Assembly (NCBI GenBank): GCA_900752275.1
Contig: CAADUS010000072.1
Span: forward strand, 1-6,991
Direction: 5' to 3'
DNA from: an uncultured Collinsella sp.
GTDB taxonomy: Bacteria > Actinomycetota > Coriobacteriia > Coriobacteriales > Coriobacteriaceae
DNA length: 6,991 nucleotides
Part shown: in pieces, positions 6,114-6,991 of the stretch
How positions within the stretch are numbered: position 1 is the first letter of the stretch
Layout: each line of letters opens with the position of its first letter
Notes under the pieces: model-generated
Databases searched by the model: none
What the model saw: only the letters and a program-made list of their open reading frames with translations
What the model was told of the DNA's origin: nothing
Translations under genes and position numbers: made by a program

Positions 6114-6163
6114 AACAAACGAGCGTGGATTTTCGGACACATAACAAATGAGAGTGGATAATC
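6114..6163 (+). repeat. Direct near-repeat in the pdxT 3' region
   Basis: Two 21-nt units, 6114-6134 and 6143-6163, are identical at 17 positions, sharing AACAAA-GAG-GTGGAT-TC. The second unit overlaps the left arm of the 20-bp inverted repeat beginning at 6148, so GTGGAT occurs three times here counting the opposite strand. Role unknown. Confidence 0.55.
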
Positions 6164-6215
6164 TCCCACTTTGAGCTTGAATGCAGGCCCAAACCGGGAG
6201 ATTATCCACTCTCAT
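6148..6215. repeat. Perfect 20-bp inverted repeat (68-nt hairpin element)
   Basis: Arms at 6148-6167 and 6196-6215 (left arm begins ATGAGAGTGGATAATC, right arm ends GATTATCCACTCTCAT) are exact complements around a 28-nt loop. Pairing continues imperfectly outward (ACATAACAA against GCTATGT), for roughly 84 nt in total. No T-run follows, so it is not a simple terminator. It stands directly before the pdxT terminator. A MITE-like or structured-RNA element is possible. Confidence 0.8.
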
Positions 6216-6220
6216 GCTAT

Positions 6221-6283
6221 GTAGTCGTTGGGGACGTTCTTAAACGACTAGTCAAATAAGAACGTCCCAACGACTACCTTTTT
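6221..6283 (+). terminator. Probable intrinsic terminator of pdxST
   Basis: Long arms, 6221-6242 and 6257-6277, pair along 21 bp with one bulged G around a 14-nt loop, then five T (6279-6283). Strand sense fits termination after pdxT, about 110 nt past its stop codon. The unusually long stem suggests it may also belong to a dispersed repeat family. Confidence 0.75.
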
Positions 6284-6421
6284 GGCGGGTTTTGATCAAG
6301 GCAACGCCGATGTTTTGGTACCGACAGCGAAAACCCGCCAGAGCGAGCAAGGTGCCTTGAAACGAGGCGGCATTGATCTTTTGATCATGCCGCCGAAGTT
6401 GAAAGGCAGATTGCCGCTCTG
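6284..6421. other. Gene-free block of nested and crossing inverted repeats
   Basis: No coding frame is credible here. The complementary pairs are GGCGGGTTTT (6284-6293) with AAAACCCGCC (6330-6339); TCAAGGCA (6296-6303) with TGCCTTGA (6353-6360); GGCGGCATTGATC (6366-6378) with GATCATGCCGCC (6383-6394), one bulge and a TTTT loop; and CAGAGCGAGCAA (6339-6350) with TTGCCGCTCTG (6411-6421). The first two pairs cross each other, so they form alternative folds or a pseudoknot. No promoter was identified; a structured RNA or several stacked terminators between convergent genes are both possible. Confidence 0.5.
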
Positions 6422-6442
6422 ACGAGTTTGCAGCGTCAACTA

Positions 6443-6469
6443 GTTACGCGGTTCGTAGAACCGCGTAAC
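6443..6469 (-). terminator. Hairpin immediately after the RGG-protein gene
   Basis: Perfect 12-bp arms GTTACGCGGTTC (6443-6454) and GAACCGCGTAAC (6458-6469) around a 3-nt loop begin two nt past the stop codon of the minus-strand gene. The expected T-run is missing (TAGTTGACG follows), so it may terminate weakly or protect the mRNA 3' end rather than act as a classical terminator. Confidence 0.6.
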
Positions 6470-6471
6470 CC

Positions 6472-6991
6472 CTAAAAGCGGTTGCCGCGGAAGCCGCCGC
6501 CGTTGCGGCCGCCACGGTCGCCGCCACGACCGCCGCGGTCGTTACCACGGTTGCCGCCGAAGCCGCCACGGTTGCCACCGCGATCGCCATAGCCACCACG
6601 GTTGCCACCAAAGCCACCGCGACCGCCACGGTCGCCGCCACGGTCACCAAAGCCGCCGCGGCCACCGCGATCGCCACCGCGACCGCCACGGTCGCCGCCA
6701 CGGCCACCGCGATCACCAAAGCCGCCGCGACCGCCACAGTCGCCGACACGGCCGCCACGGTCGTCACGGCCGCCGCGAGGACCGCGGTCCTCGTCCAGGC
6801 CCATGGCGACGAGCGGGGCGATAACCTTATCGAGAGCAGCCATCAGCTCGGTGGCCTCCTCGTAAGAAAGCTCGGGCAGGAGCTTCTCCTTCTTGTTGGC
6901 AAGCTCGACCAGGCCCTCAGCGGCATCCTCGGCAGCGAAGACGACGATCTTGCGCATATCGCCCTCGGCGTCGTCGATGCGGCCGACCAGA
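6472..6991 (-). CDS. Protein with long RGG-rich C-terminal tail, 5' end beyond window
   Basis: I do not recognise the family. The minus frame is open from the right window edge to a TAG at 6472, giving at least 172 residues. The Met at 6957 has a possible GAGGG site close by, but the frame upstream of it (LVGRIDDAEGD) keeps G/C-ending codons and looks coding, so the gene probably begins outside the window. The visible N-terminal part is an acidic, helix-prone segment (FAAEDAAEGLVELANKKEK, then LSYEEATELMAALDKVIAPL). After DEDRGPRGGRDD come about 100 residues of Gly/Arg-rich repeats (GGRGGDRGG, GGFGGNRGG, GGYGDRGG) with scattered Phe, Tyr and Asn, ending GGGFRGNRF. RGG tails of this kind bind RNA and are found on helicases and RNA chaperones, so an RNA-related role is a reasonable inference but unproven. 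The gene is convergent with pdxST. Confidence 0.85.
   Translation of the reverse strand, partial: LVGRIDDAEGDMRKIVVFAAEDAAEGLVELANKKEKLLPELSYEEATELMAALDKVIAPLVAMGLDEDRGPRGGRDDRGGRVGDCGGRGGFGDRGGRGGDRGGRGGDRGGRGGFGDRGGDRGGRGGFGGNRGGYGDRGGNRGGFGGNRGNDRGGRGGDRGGRNGGGFRGNRF
6482..6780 (-). repeat. Low-complexity in-frame repeat encoding the RGG tail
   Basis: Imperfect short repeats of codons for Gly, Arg, Asp, Phe and Asn (GGC/GGT, CGC/CGT, GAC) run for about 300 nt. Two units carry single-base departures close together (a GGC-to-GTC and a CGT-to-TGT change give GRVGDCGG where the pattern predicts GRGGDRGG). Such arrays tend to change length by slippage or recombination. Confidence 0.8.

Noticed and set aside
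6444..6767. Ala/Val-rich minus frame, and the Pro-rich plus frame at 6602-6865
   Set aside because: Both are alternative readings of the same GC-rich repeat that encodes the RGG tail; the RGG frame continues into non-repetitive coding sequence.
6482..6780. CRISPR-like array
   Set aside because: Units are short, in-frame and without unique spacers; this is a coding low-complexity repeat.

Overview
The window looks like chromosomal DNA from an anaerobic gut actinobacterium of the Coriobacteriia, most likely Collinsella or a close relative. This rests on the G/C-ending codons of the housekeeping genes, an anaerobe-type 'reverse' rubrerythrin, a PdxS/PdxT pair with a divergent MocR-type regulator, and a DUF559-like protein of a style I associate with Coriobacteriia. 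The assignment is inference; no rRNA or marker gene is present.

Layout, left to right. Positions 1-543 (minus) hold the N-terminal half of an iron-containing alcohol dehydrogenase that runs off the left edge. A divergent AT-rich spacer (544-799) carries a Rex-like palindrome near the dehydrogenase start and a good sigma70-type promoter for the next gene. Positions 800-1360 (plus) encode a reverse rubrerythrin (peroxide/oxygen defence) followed by a strong intrinsic terminator. Positions 1603-2730 (minus) encode a 375-residue protein with a DUF559/Vsr-like nuclease-type C-terminus. About 120-nt near-identical repeats lie just past the 3' end of this gene (1493-1614) and of the next one (2914-3034), and each repeat supplies the stop codon of the gene beside it. 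Positions 3031-4464 (minus) encode PdxR, a GntR/aminotransferase-fold regulator divergent from pdxS (4610-5500) and pdxT (5521-6108), the two subunits of PLP synthase. Positions 6109-6471 hold no gene but a dense chain of inverted repeats, including a terminator after pdxT. The right end (6472-6991, minus) is the C-terminal part of a protein with a long Arg-Gly-Gly-rich tail.

How the genes work together: pdxR-pdxS-pdxT is a self-contained vitamin B6 module (regulator, ribose-5-phosphate/triose-phosphate-dependent synthase, glutaminase). The dehydrogenase and reverse rubrerythrin share a divergent control region and both relate to NAD(H)/redox balance in an anaerobe. The nuclease-like gene between its two same-direction repeats is the accessory part of the window, and recombination between the repeats could delete it cleanly.
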